Notes under the pieces: generated by a model
The model's database searches: none
The model's input: only the letters and a program-made list of their open reading frames with translations
What the model was told of the DNA's origin: nothing
NCBI GenBank assembly: GCA_002917075.1
Contig: NTMA01000032.1
Location: forward strand, 343,218 to 407,217
Length of the DNA stretch: 64,000 bases
Direction: 5' to 3'
Source of the DNA: Hawksworthiomyces lignivorus
Taxonomy: Eukaryota > Ascomycota > Sordariomycetes > Ophiostomatales > Ophiostomataceae
Program-made: the position numbers and the translations under genes
In this document: piece after piece, positions 10,463 through 21,708 of the stretch
How positions within the stretch are numbered: the stretch's first letter is position 1
How the letters are laid out: each line of letters opens with the position of its first letter

Positions 10463-12237
10463 TTAGGAGACAGCAAACTTGCTTCGCCGCCGCAGATTCG
10501 CTCCAAAGAAATAGAGCGCAAAAAGCCCGCCGACGCAGAGGAGGCTGAGGCCGGCGATGAGGCTCACGCCGCCGCCGATGCCGAGGTTTTGAAAGAGCGG
10601 CGGCGAAAACAGAACGGCGGCGCCGGCGAAGAGGCAGCGGGCGGCGGTGTTCGCCGCAAACAGAGAGCCGGCGTAGCGGGGGTACGTAAAGGGCAGGTAG
10701 TTGAGGACGGCCTGGGTGACAATGATGATGCCGCCCACAGTAATGGCAACGCCGATCATGCAGACCGCCCAGTGGATGGACGCACGCGCGGTCCAAGCTG
10801 TACAACATCAAGAGTCAGCAGATTGGATAGATTGGCCATGGCAGAAAGCAGAGGCGCGGGTCTCTAGAGTCCTTACCGAAAATGAAGAGGCCGATGGGAA
10901 GAAGGAAAGACGCGAACAGGCCGAGCCACAGCTGCGCCTCTGGGGGCGGAAGATTGTTCGGGTCGGCAAGGCGCCTGGTCATGACAAAATACTGATACGC
11001 GACGATGATGGCCGTCGCAACGATCAGCCCGACCAGGACGCATATGAACGCCAGGCCGATGGAGCCCAGGTCAAAGCCGTATATGCCGCTAAACACGAGG
11101 GGGAACGACTCGAAGAACGAGTAGTATGTCCCGTAGGCCAGCGCCATGTACACGGTCGTGAATAGCACCGCGGGGTCCAAGGCGTTGATCTGCCAGGGCT
11201 TCGCCAGCGCATTGTACGTAACGGTGCGAAAGTGCATGTCTGCCTGGCGAATCTCCGACTCCGATTTGAGGTCCGTCCGGCCGGTGACTCTCCGCAAGCG
11301 CTGCGCGCGCCGCAGCAAAATTTTATCTGCCGAAGTCTCCGGCAAGACCAAGACCATGACGACGGCGACGGGAACGGAGATCCAGAGGAGCTCCCAAGAG
11401 CTCCATCTCCAGTTCTCGTGTTCGACGGCAAAGCCTGCGAGGAGCGGAGCGAGGGCCTGTCGGTTGCGTGTTAGCTTCATTCGACTCTTCCCATGCTAGC
11501 GAGAGGCATGAACCCACCGGTGCCAAAGCTGCACAGCCTGCCCATATCGTGATCATGTAGCCCGTATAGGCAGCACTGATAAAGTCGCCATAGCTCGCGC
11601 CGACAGTGGCCAAGGCCGGGGAGCAGAGGAAACCGAGCAAAAAACGGATGACCAAGAAGCCCGGGAAATTGTTGACAAACACGGTAGGGATGGTCAGAAT
11701 GGCAAACAGCGAGAACGTAATGGCATAGGGCGGGTTGCGTCCAATTGCCGGTATTTCGGTCAGCGGAGAAAACAACAGAGGGGCCACGCCGTACCCGAAA
11801 ACGTAGAGCGTCAGACCAAGGGACGCGACAGTCTCGCTGACGCCGAAATCTTCTTCAACCCCATACACGCTCGGGGTATAAATAGACGAGCCGAGATAAG
11901 CAGAGAAGGAGTATATTGCCAAGAGCACAGCGACCCAGACCTTCTTGCGTATCGGCCAGTTGTGCGGGTTTTCGGGGTCGTCATCAGAATACCATGTCAC
12001 GGTCTGGTCCTGGATGCTCTCTATGCTGGCTTTCGATTCTCGCTCGCTGGAGGTCGCGGGTTCCGCATCTGCAGAATCAGAAGCGACCACGCTGCTCTTC
12101 TGCAGACTTTGTCTGTTTGCGGGCAACGAAGAAGGCAGTTGAAAACCATCACGTTCTTCGGGGAACTTTAACAATCGACGGCCGTATTCGGTCAATCTCA
12201 GGAGATCGCCAACGGCAGAATCACGGATGACTTCCAT
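10463..12237 (-). CDS. MFS transporter, DHA1 drug/polyamine:H+ antiporter type
   Basis: Three exons, 12237-11518, 11456-10877 and 10797-10463, are separated by introns 11517-11457 (GTGGGT/GACAG, phase 0) and 10876-10798 (GTAAGG/TACAG, phase 1), giving 544 residues. The N-terminal cytosolic tail is rich in Ser/Glu and ends in the DHA1 signature DDPENPHNWPIRKK just before the first membrane segment. Twelve hydrophobic segments can be followed, including 'FLLGFLCSPALATVGASYGD' (the family's motif C-like segment) and 'LVLPETSADKILLRRA' before the central loop. Members of this family export toxic compounds or polyamines at the plasma membrane by proton antiport. The substrate cannot be read from the sequence. 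No biosynthetic cluster lies beside it, so a secondary-metabolite exporter role is not indicated. Confidence 0.9.
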
Positions 12238-13650
12238 GTCGGTAGCGCAGAGGAAGAGGCCATGAAATGAAGGACAAGAAGACTGATGCAGAAGCTTCCT
12301 AGATGGCTTAGAGCCATACTGGACCGCATCTCCGATTTAAATAACAAGTTGTTATTGTTCATTCTCCTAATCGATTTATAAGCTCATGGAAGCACGGAGC
12401 GGAGGGAAGTCGAGAATCTTTTCCAGACGAGATCTCGAGCGCAACGCTAGCCCAAACTGAGCATTGCCGTATTAAAGGTCAGAAGTGGACCTCAATTGTA
12501 TTAGTTGCCGTCCCGCAACCTAGACTCAGTGTGGTTAGCGTTGCGCCCGGAACGTGTTGCAAAACAAATCTCCGGCTTGCTTCGAACACTCGTACCGCCC
12601 GTCTCATCCAGCCCCATCTACCACAGAGCCCAATTTTGGGGTTTCCGCCTCTTTGGCCTCATTGAAAGCTGCTTTGCCTTTCTCTATAAGAGCTACGGAG
12701 TAGTTACATGCTCCTATTTGAAAGAAGCCTCTAGAACGTAATCACCTCACTCTAGATTCATCTACTAGCTTTCTGTTTCAGCTCAAATTTTGTTTTTTTT
12801 TTTGAGCTTCCCAATTATTATTATTGATAGTACTCCATATAGAGTACAGGCGTCATGAGTTATGCTAACGTGTTATCTCACACGTAAATGTTCACATGAA
12901 AATTTCCTCTTTCGGGTCCGTTCGGCGCTGCACAGTCTAGCACTGCCGCTAAGTACTTCTGCACAGGCTGTGCTTTGCAGCTAGCTATTATTACCTGCGC
13001 CGCATACGCTGCGCTTACTTCTAGCAAGGGACTTGAAAATAGACCTAGAGAATTTTTTTTTTAAAAAAAAAAAACATCTCCATGCATTATGAGTTCTCTC
13101 AAGTTATTTTGCCAGAGATCTAAGCGATAACATTTCCTGTGCAATAGAGAAGGGGGTCTAGGGCTTTAGGGCTCTATGGGCCATTCTTTTGCACTGAATT
13201 GACAGAGACAAAAGCAATTAACCTGAACAAAAGCAAATGCTTCTATAGAGTTTGATGACACCCTTGAATTAAAGACTACTTAAAACACGGTGACCCAACA
13301 TCAAGAAGATGTAGTGTAAAAGGCACCGAGCCTTGTCAAAGCTGCCGATAAAAAAACAGAAAAAACGTACGAAAAATGCTCATACCAGTCGCCAAAAGGA
13401 GGGTAGGACGTCAAAAATAACAATCAGGCTTACGCCATCAAGAGCATAGGAAAAATGAAACCAATACATTGACTTTTTAAAGGGTAAAGGTGGTAGTACT
13501 TCGACGGTTGCACGCCGAAACAATGAACCCATGTACTAGTGAGACGTAGATTCTTGCACTTTCTGTACCACTCGCCATCCACTTTACTAAATTTATACTA
13601 AAATCAAATGCGCTAGCACCAGAGGTACTTCCGATCGTCCCAGCTCCCAT
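12238..13650. other. Intergenic region, no gene seen
   Basis: About 1.4 kb between the MFS promoter and the 3' end of the second HET gene. It contains short A/T runs (near 12790 and 13050) and no supported frame or RNA gene. Confidence 0.45.
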
Positions 13651-15873
13651 TCAGACGATAGTTACAGTTTCCGTCTTCCACCGTTCTCTCCTCAGCTCCA
13701 TAACTACTCCTTTGGCAGCCATCTGCGTCTCTGTCCCTTCCGTCTTCGGACCCAGGCGCACAGTACGGGAAGATTCAATCTCCTTTAACTTAGCCATAAG
13801 ATCTAGCGATGCCGCATGTCCCTCAGAAAAATGATATAGCGTGAGTACGCCAACACGGCGATACACATTGATGCCGTTTGAGACCTCAGCAGTGGCTTCC
13901 AGCACAAGCAGATCTAGTGACGACATGTCCTTAAGCATCTGCAATGCTGCGAAATGGCCTCCAGGTGGAGAAGAGTACTTGTGTTCCACACCTCCCGGGC
14001 TTTCTCTCTCGACGATTTCTGAAAGATGCCGCTCAAATTCAGAAATTGGTGCTTCCGTAGATTTCCATTCCTTGTGGTAAAGTCTTGGTACTTTCTTCAA
14101 AGGACCGGTGATGGTGACACTACCACTTTTTATAGCGCCAAATGGATGGCGTTGGTCAACGAGGTCGATCTGAACATCCTCGACTTGTGATAAAGCCGAG
14201 AAACAAGTATTGTTCTTCTGGCTATTCTTCACAAGCTCATAACCAACACTGGCCCAGCTCCAAGATGGAAAGGGTGTATTAGTTACTTGTATATTGAGCG
14301 AATATTGTCGAGAAATAAGTTTTGCACCTTCGATATGCCATAGAAGCCCTCGGATCAAGTCTGGTCTCCATAACCCAGCTACGTACTCGGGGCTCCGAAT
14401 CGTGTTACTGAATATTCTGGCGATACCTGAGATTGCTACAAGACGATCGCTGATGTGGCTGAATCTTTTCTGGGTGTATTCCTCGATTAGATCGTACCAC
14501 AAACGAAACGTTTCCGGGTTCGAAAGTAAGGGATAATCCAGGCTGATTGGTAAGTAGTGTGGAAGCCGTTTGAATTTCATAAATGTCCCCAGTTCCCAGA
14601 GCCATCCAGATCCAAAAGCTGCATCATCAGAGTATGTCAAGAATTTAGCTAGCTTATCATCTAGACGATTTGTTACTCCTCTTTCGAACCTCTCTTCTTC
14701 GCAACATTTCCAAATCATTTGAGAAGATGTGTAATGCAGTAGCCGACTAGGAAGAAGACCTTCTTGCATTGTCCATCCTCGGTTGCTCCAAGGTCCACTG
14801 AGTTCATCTTCGTTCTTGTCCCATTCTGCCGAGACGAACACTTTCGCGGCAGACTCGACATGTATAGAGTCTTCAGCTGGATTCCTAGACCGTCGAATAG
14901 GAATATACTTTAATTCGCGTTCCTTCAGAAATCCACTCGTGACAGATTTTGCGCTAGCGACGACAAGAGTCATCGTCGACCCTCCGTAGATTTCATCCAT
15001 TTTGGAAGCCTGTACCTCCCAGTCTTCTGCATTGTTGTCTTGAATAATGCATAGGGCATCAATCCAAATATAGGTGATTCCCAAAGCTCTAGTGACCAAT
15101 ATGGCATCCTGGATAGTAGCATCGAATTCGGCCAAAGGGATTCCATTCCTCAGCCTGTTCACAGTGTCCGCGGTAAGCTTCAGCGATGGCTCTTCCCCCC
15201 AGCAGTAGCTTAGTGATACCCATTTTGGCTGTTGAGAACCAGGAGAGATTTCTACCAGAAAAGGGTTCTGAGTTTCGTTGCCGACGTTAATCAATCGTTT
15301 GGGCGACTTTTGAAATTTTGCGGACGGTTTGCAAGAGTCATGGTTCTTTAAACAGTCTCTCAACCAGCCGGAAGCAATTCCGAGAGACGTTTTAGAGCCG
15401 GGATTCTTCTCACTCATCTTTAGAATCGGTGGCGAACTGTCTTCCTTTATCATGCAAAGCCGGAAACACTCATTCACTGCAGATCAGTATTAGTGTTCTT
15501 TACACATTTTACGAAGGCAATTCTTACCATCAACTTCGTCCATATATACATCGAGGCCGCATAGCTTAATGAAACCCTCTTCAGTATCATAACACACATC
15601 GATCTTATTGTTACATGCACGGATGACGATCGGTAAACCTCTTGTGTCTTCCGGATCAGCAACTTCTCTTTTCTTGAAGGCTCTGAATATGATTTTGCAA
15701 AGATCGCAACGCTGGCTTGATATTTCGATCTCGAAGATGTCGTGGTGGAGATCAACCCTTGGTGACGAGGTATCATAATCCTCGACATTTGCTTGCTTAT
15801 CTCGACACTGTTGAAGGCAAGCAACAAGGAGGGTACGAAAATCCACACCTTTGCAGGTCACGCACAAGGTCAT
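13651..15873 (-). CDS. HET-domain protein with cysteine-rich N-terminus
   Basis: Two exons, 15873-15528 and 15476-13651, join over a 51-nt intron (GTAAGA/CTGCAG, phase 1) and give 723 residues. I chose the ATG at 15873 because it places the conserved CVTC pair at residues 4-7, where related HET proteins begin; an upstream in-frame ATG at 15918 would add 15 residues. A second pair, CDLC, lies at 56-59. The HET domain follows with WVSLSYCWG at 201-209 and IWIDALCIIQDN at about 252-263, then 'MDEIYGGSTMTLVVASA'. A conserved 'GPWSNRGWTMQEGLLPSRLLHY' block marks the standard C-terminal end of the domain. HET domains act as death effectors in vegetative incompatibility. Base composition is near 45% GC, unlike the GC-rich HET gene at 7.5-9.3 kb, so the two are not recent duplicates. 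Confidence 0.92.
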
Positions 15874-16688
15874 TTGCAGATATGGTAGAAGCAGATGGCG
15901 TGAAGAGACGTTGAGCAATTACGCATACCAGATGGGGCTATAGCCAGAAGGTCAGCTACCGGTGGGCGCGGAAGAAAGAGCCTGACGTTCTACCGTTCCT
16001 CTAGGTAGGTCTGCTAATCTATTCTAGAAGTGTCTCTCCCGAGCTTAGTCAAATGTAGGTAGCAGGAAATTTGTACTTGTGTGGCATTGGAATTGGGGCT
16101 AAGGCGGAGAAGATGGCGCGAAAAAAGAAGCATTTCGCTCCTCAAGGCAAAGAAGGCTGTGGGCTGTGGGCTGTGCTTTGTTCAGCGGGTTTGTCGAGTA
16201 TATGTTCTCCAAAGTATCCCGCGTTTGATGGGATCGTAAGATACCTGACTAAGCAAAAGAGAAAATTTTGGCCATTAGTATGCAAGGCAAAGCCACCAGA
16301 ATGGACCAAAAAGAAAAGATATACACGGGTCTGCATAGGCGCACGTCTTAACAGAGGAAATTTTCCGGTGAACATTTTTCGTGTGGGATAATGGACTGCT
16401 ATCCCTTTGAACCCCGCCGATTAACCGCTGTACAACTAATTCTCTCTGCTTGATCTGGATAAGTGGAGTAGATCCAAAGTGCTTTTGTATGAGCAACCCA
16501 AACGGAATCTCGCGGAGACCCGTAAAATTCTCAAGAGGCAACAGCTTATGAATATGGTTCAATGTGTTAACTATGTCATATACTTCGTGCTGTTCCCTCT
16601 TACATACTATCCACCCTTGTGTGTATTATCGTCTTCTTAATGTGATTAACTATATGTGACTGAAAAGGTTAATAATATGTCTGCGTAA
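15874..16688. other. Intergenic region
   Basis: Promoter side of the second HET gene and 3' flank of the HEAT/zinc-finger locus. Frames present on both strands look random and carry no recognisable domain. Confidence 0.4.
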
Positions 16689-18838
16689 CTATGTGGCAAA
16701 TATATCCAAATCTTTTCCTCTTTCAATTGACCGATTGAATTCGTCTGAGACTTCCGAATGTAGAAATAGCTCTTCAAAACAAAAGTCCACCGGGTCAATA
16801 GAATTGAGCTCTTCACTCGTTAAAGAGAGGCCACCCTGGTCCATAATGAAATCCAACGACTGAGTTCCAGCAACTGGCATAAAGCCCTCATCTAATAAGA
16901 CTGGGATCCCTGCCATGGCACTCCATCCTGCATCGTTCCGAGATGAGGGCCCCGTAAAAAGTCTGTCTTGGTTTTGAATATTGGTAGGTTTTATATTTCT
17001 GACCTCTCTCGTAATAGTCACAGCTGCAGTCGGCTCAGTACTATCCTCATTGGAAGTATTGTGTGGCGGCGACATCTCCAAATCAGAAAGCCGCGCGGAG
17101 ACAAAGTCTCTCTTGATGCTGGCCAGCCCCTGGGCCAAAATATCACGAAGACGAAGGTTTCGAATTTCCGAAGACATGGACCAAACCTCATTCTCCTTCA
17201 AAAGTTCTTCGATGATTTCGGGCCCGCGACGTCAAGAATATTCGTGGAACTCATGGATATCAGCAGACAGCTCAGGATCCATGTACGGGGATTCCGGTCT
17301 GTCGCAACCAGGGAAAACGATGTCCCAGATTTGGAACCACTGCTCATCTTCGAGGAGTTTCGAGTCAGACCTTTTGGACAATGCCCGCCTCTGTTGATGA
17401 GAAATACCCTGGAGCATCCCCGAGGAGGTTTGGCAGATGATATCCCCCCTAACGTGGGTATCATGTGACTCTTGGTCCTGGAAAACTGCAAAGCAGCGCG
17501 AACAGTAGAAATGGCAGTAGTGCACCCTATCCAAGTGCTGTTTGACATCGCGAATTCTAGAGAGGAACAATTTCCTACAGCGTGGATGGCTGGCTGCGTC
17601 ATGTTTCCAAAAAGGGCATGCGAGTGGCCGTTTGGAAGACGAGTCCAATCGTACCTTTTTCACTACGGCGTCAGATGTTTGTGCGTTAGTACCATCTCGG
17701 TTATTCTCATTTTCGTTCCTTGTTCTCTTCCGAGATGACTGCCCCTGGTTGTTGTAACTGGACCGACTCTGTTCCGGTCGAGTGGATGATGGCTGCCGGC
17801 TGGATGATGGTAATGAGTCTCCCCTCTTTCTAACCCAAAACTCTTCGAGGAGTCTATTAAGTACGATTTTTATCAATGTGTGAATAGTGTCATTAGGGCC
17901 GATAGAGCCAGAATCCAGTAGTGAATCGGAAATTGAGACCATGTCCGAATCCAGGGACGATCCTGATGAACCAGCCCTGTCGTCGATATAGTGAGTGTTT
18001 GTGATTGGAGTGTCTGTGACGGAAATTATTGAAGCAGGTGATGATGCGGAGCTTGTGGTAGCAGTTGTCACTACTGTCGAAGAATCATTAGTAGCCATCT
18101 GTACCGCTTGTGGCATCTCTTGAGGAAGTGCTGTACGTCCTCGAAGCGCCATCGCTGCTGCCTCTCTGACGTTGTTATCATCGTCGAGCAGTGGTGCAAT
18201 TTGCATTGTTTCTTGAGAAAGTGTTGTATGGCCTTGAAGCGCAGTCTGTGCTGTCCATATGACTCTGCTATAATCGTCGTCAAGTCGTGTTGCAATTGCT
18301 TGTAGTATTTCTTGGGGAAGTGTTGTGTGGCCTCGAAGCGTAATCACTGCTGCCCGTCTGACGCTGCTATCATCGTCGTCGAGTCGTGCTGCAATTGCTT
18401 GTAGTATTTCTTGGGGAAGTGTTGTGTGGCCTCGAAGCGTGATCACTGCTGCCCGTCTGACGCTGCTATCATCGTCGTCGAGTCGTGCTACAATTGCTTG
18501 CTGTATTTCTTGGGGGAGTGTTGTATGGCCTTGAAGCGCAATTACTGCTGCCTCTCTGACGCTGCTATCATCGTCGTCGAGTCGTGCTGCAATTGCTTGT
18601 AGTATTTCTGGAGGAAGTGCTCTATGGCTTTGAAGCGCCTCTTGCGATCCGGGGCAGCTTGCGTGAACAGCTACTCTTTTTGAAGTGCGCTGGTCTCTCT
18701 TCGAAGTGTGCAGATCGCTCTTGGAAGAAAATGACAATTTGTATCCACGTTTACGTGAGAAATTTTGCTGGGTTTGCTGTCGATGATCGATGCTGGAATG
18801 AGGCTGCGAAGGTTTAAGTAAATCATCCCATGTCAACT
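16689..18838 (-). pseudogene. HEAT-repeat/zinc-finger protein gene with an in-frame TGA
   Basis: One continuous minus-strand frame runs from about 18838 to 16689 and is interrupted only by TGA at 17234-17232. Upstream of the stop are about five HEAT-like units of 33 residues, a Ser-rich linker, a nuclear-type basic patch, and a Cys/His region (CPFWKHDAASHPRC, then 'DVKQHLDRVH', 'YCSRC' and a final H-C). This Cys/His region is common at the C-terminus of fungal regulatory proteins. After the stop the same frame continues with GPEIIEELLKENEVW and about 150 more residues. Proteins of this type normally continue through this point, so TGA most simply replaces a sense codon such as CGA. There is also no ATG at the 5' end: the frame opens at an upstream TAA (18863-18861), with a possible acceptor (TTCTAG) ending at 18839, so a first exon is missing or unrecognised. 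The locus is either a pseudogene, or a shorter protein ending at 17232. Confidence 0.7.
18120..18640 (-). repeat. 99-nt tandem repeats encoding HEAT-like units
   Basis: Five to six consecutive 99-nt units encode LDDDDSSVRRAAVITLRGHT (20 of 33 residues shown) followed by LPQEILQAIAAR. Two neighbouring units (about 18290-18388 and 18389-18487) are almost base-for-base identical. Substitutions fall mostly in a few positions (E/R/W after VR, Q/R before GH). High internal conservation of this kind is described for HEAT, WD40, ANK and TPR arrays of fungal NLRs. Confidence 0.8.
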
Positions 18839-18860
18839 CTAGAATATTAATTAGCTTGAC

Positions 18861-19792
18861 TTAATTCCGTACAATCCCAAATGAAGCATGCGGTAGCTCG
18901 CACCATAAGCCGGAAGCTCAGAGACGTCTTCACATAGTGCATCCATAGAGTACGATATCGCAATGAAGCAATTTAGCTTCACATCGGCTAGTTAATAGCT
19001 CGTGGCTCACAGCTCACGTGTAAGAATCAGTATGGAGAGAGCTATTAATTGGAAGAGGGATGAGCCTTCTCAAATAATAGTATATACGGTGCATAACTCA
19101 CAGTATCTTAATGATATGCGTACAGTATCGACGTACTTTGTATGCTACGGAGTAAGCACTGCTCAAAATCACGACCAGGCTGTGGGAAGCCCCGATTGCT
19201 CTTGGCATGAGCAAAAAGTGCTGAAATACACAGCCGCTGAGCACAATGTGCTGTTCGTGCTGGTTGGTGCGTATCCCATGTCTCTTCTAGCTTCGAGACA
19301 CACCTAAGCCAGATACAGACTATTAGTGCCTTTTCCACCAGGCTTGACTCTGCAGTCGAACACCCCCCAGCCGTTGTCATCCCAAAAAATACGTCCTTCT
19401 TGATAGGACAGATAGTACGGCTGATTGGGGCCAATAAATCACTAATGGCTCGTAATTGCTTGTTTGTAAAGTGATCTCTATTATCTTCCCTCCTTTGTTG
19501 ATCCTGACTTCTTTGGTTTAACGTAATATATTAGCGGCCACCGCATATAAGCGACCGCCGCACTTTTCACCATCTCAATACACACATCCTCAATTATTAC
19601 ACCACCACATTAAAAATCTACTACAATTACATGCGAAAGCAGCTCAATTAGACCCTTTCGTAGGCTCTTTACATGTGCGTGCATTATGGCCAGACTCATT
19701 GTAAGACTGCAGCACTGAACCTTCCCGCCGGCAGCCCTCGCCGGAATACCCCGTCGCTGCGTTTCCAGTGATAACTGCTCTTCTACAGCCTT
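18861..19792. other. Intergenic or missing 5' part of the HEAT gene
   Basis: A first exon of the HEAT/zinc-finger gene would be expected here, but no ATG-initiated frame with a matching donor was found. A minus-strand frame around 19108-19434 lacks any recognisable domain. Confidence 0.35.
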
Positions 19793-20494
19793 TTAGTCCA
19801 CCTCTGGCGGCGCCACCTGGTCTCTGCTAAACTTGTAATCTTTGAAGAGGTGAAGGTTTTCCGCCGGGTGTATATCAACAGAGGTGCCTTTCGCCCAAAT
19901 GGCAAGACGGTGACGCGCGAGGTATACTGCGAGCGCTATGTTGTAGGCGTGCATCTTTGTTTGGATGAAGCGGTCGTTTATCTTTATCAGCTCCCTGATA
20001 CATGGTACCGATGTTCGTGTGGTACTTGGGGAGGAACTCAATGTTGTGATCATCGACAGCGAGTAGTGCCCGCGAGAATTGAGGTATTTGAAAACAGAAA
20101 TGTTTAAACGCTTATCTGGAATAACAACGCGCATATACACGGCGGCGCCAGCGCGGCGCTTGTCATCCAGCTCTCTCTTGTTCGGTGAAGAAAAGGGATG
20201 GTCTTCAGTGAGGCGGCCGACCCTGATCGTCTCGTCTTCATTGCCCATTATCCAATGATCCGAAAAGATTTTGTCGAGGAACAGGGTCATCTCGGCTTCT
20301 GTGAGAGCCTATCCAGGAGTGCGCCGTCTCTTGACTTGCATTAAGAGGTCACGCAGGTCTACTTTCATCTCGTCCTTCACATCGGCAGCCTTATCGATTG
20401 TGTCGTGAGGAGCATCAGCATTTACACCACAATTCGTAACCAATTGACTCCGTTTTTGTTCCCACAAATAGCCTCTACTCTGACAGGAAGCCGT
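19793..20494 (-). pseudogene. Hypothetical gene interrupted by in-frame TAG
   Basis: From the ATG at 20290 to the stop at 19793 there are 165 residues (beginning MTLFLDKIFSDHWIMGNEDE). The same frame continues upstream across a TAG at 20311-20309 for about 60 more codons that read like protein (for example DAPHDTIDKAADVKDEMKVD then LRDLLMQVKRRR), up to another TAG at 20497-20495. The composition is charged, soluble and helical, and I do not recognise the family. Either the TAG at 20309 is a nonsense mutation (CAG or TGG to TAG) or a short unrecognised intron spans it. An acceptor-like CTCTCACAG lies just after it, but no good donor at a normal distance was found. Confidence 0.45.
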
Positions 20495-20497
20495 CTA

Positions 20498-21708
20498 TGC
20501 TTAGAAAGTGTGTATTCAAGAGCCTCCTTATTCTATTTTGTGAAAAGAACCCGGGAGTCTAGCTCCCTCTTTTGTATAGCCATGAGCGCTGAGAAAGGGC
20601 AGAATTGCTCCAGACAGCTAAATCCTCCACCTCTCTACAGCACTGCGCAGGGGTCTTCACACCTCCAACTTAATGAATTCGCTGAAGAGAAGTAGGTGTT
20701 GGACCAGCTGCAAGGAGTTTTTTGAGGATCTGATCCTCGAAAAAAGGTCGATATTGCGATAATTGAATATGTTGAGGTGAGGAAGTCACCTTGGCAATTG
20801 TTGCTATTGAAAAAAAGGAAAATATCCTTATTGAAGGCTCATTGTTGAGAGGAAACCATTACAGAAATCTGACGTGAACTTGAAGTCAATCACAGTATGA
20901 CGACAGCTGGAGAAAGTAACCGGCGCTGATACGATTTTTCGCACTACGGAGGGACCGCGAAGGGACCATGTCCCTTCGTGCTCCCTCCACCGCGTCATGT
21001 TTTTTTCGTATAGGACTCTTCTGTTCCCATAGCTCTATCTATGCTATGCTGAAGCCAGAAGTCTTCTCCAAAAGAAGTAACCAATTACACTTAATACTGC
21101 CAGACCAATAAACTCCAGTGATTCCTGTAAGGTAAATGTGTTAGTTATTCCAACACCGTCTCCTTCTTTCTCGCCCCTCAGATTCGATCAATGAGGATTT
21201 GCGCTTTCTTAAAATGACACCGCTTGTACTTTCGGGCCCTTGCGAAGACGAGTTGGCCCTGCTCTGCGCCTCCATTGTCGCGGGTGGCGTTGGCTCGGCG
21301 ATCAGTCCAAGGCACCGTCTCCAGTACTGACAAAACCGCACTTGCAGGGAGGTAGACTCGGTCTGGGCGTGTTGTTCAGCGTTACGAAGCTTGTTGCGTC
21401 CGGCTTTATATCCGTCATATGTTCTCGTCCTGCTTCATGCTCGCTGAGCGGAGCGTCAAATCTGGGTAGGACTTGCCACCAAATTTGGCGTAGTCGGTTC
21501 ATCTGCCGTGCAGTGCAATTTGCCCAATCCAGTCTTGGCTGCGCCGCGCGTCATCAAGTTACAGTGCCGGACAGTAGCCTGTTGTGCAGAGCCAGCTCGA
21601 ATGGGGGGTCCGTCGAAAACATCTCAGAGCTTCACAGGAAGTAGGCGGGTTGTGAGGCAAGAGGTGTGTGCCAGAGCCGCTGCCAAGAGGGGCTTGCTTT
21701 GTTGCTCT
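20498..21708. other. Intergenic region, weak coding hints only
   Basis: No supported gene. A minus-strand frame from ATG 21502 and a second frame ending at 21141 could be read as a tiny two-exon protein, but no normal intron joins them. The part from 20700 to 21130 shows nothing. Confidence 0.35.

Noticed and set aside
20405..20695. 96-codon + strand frame
   Set aside because: Overlaps the opposite-strand broken gene and shows no protein-like features.
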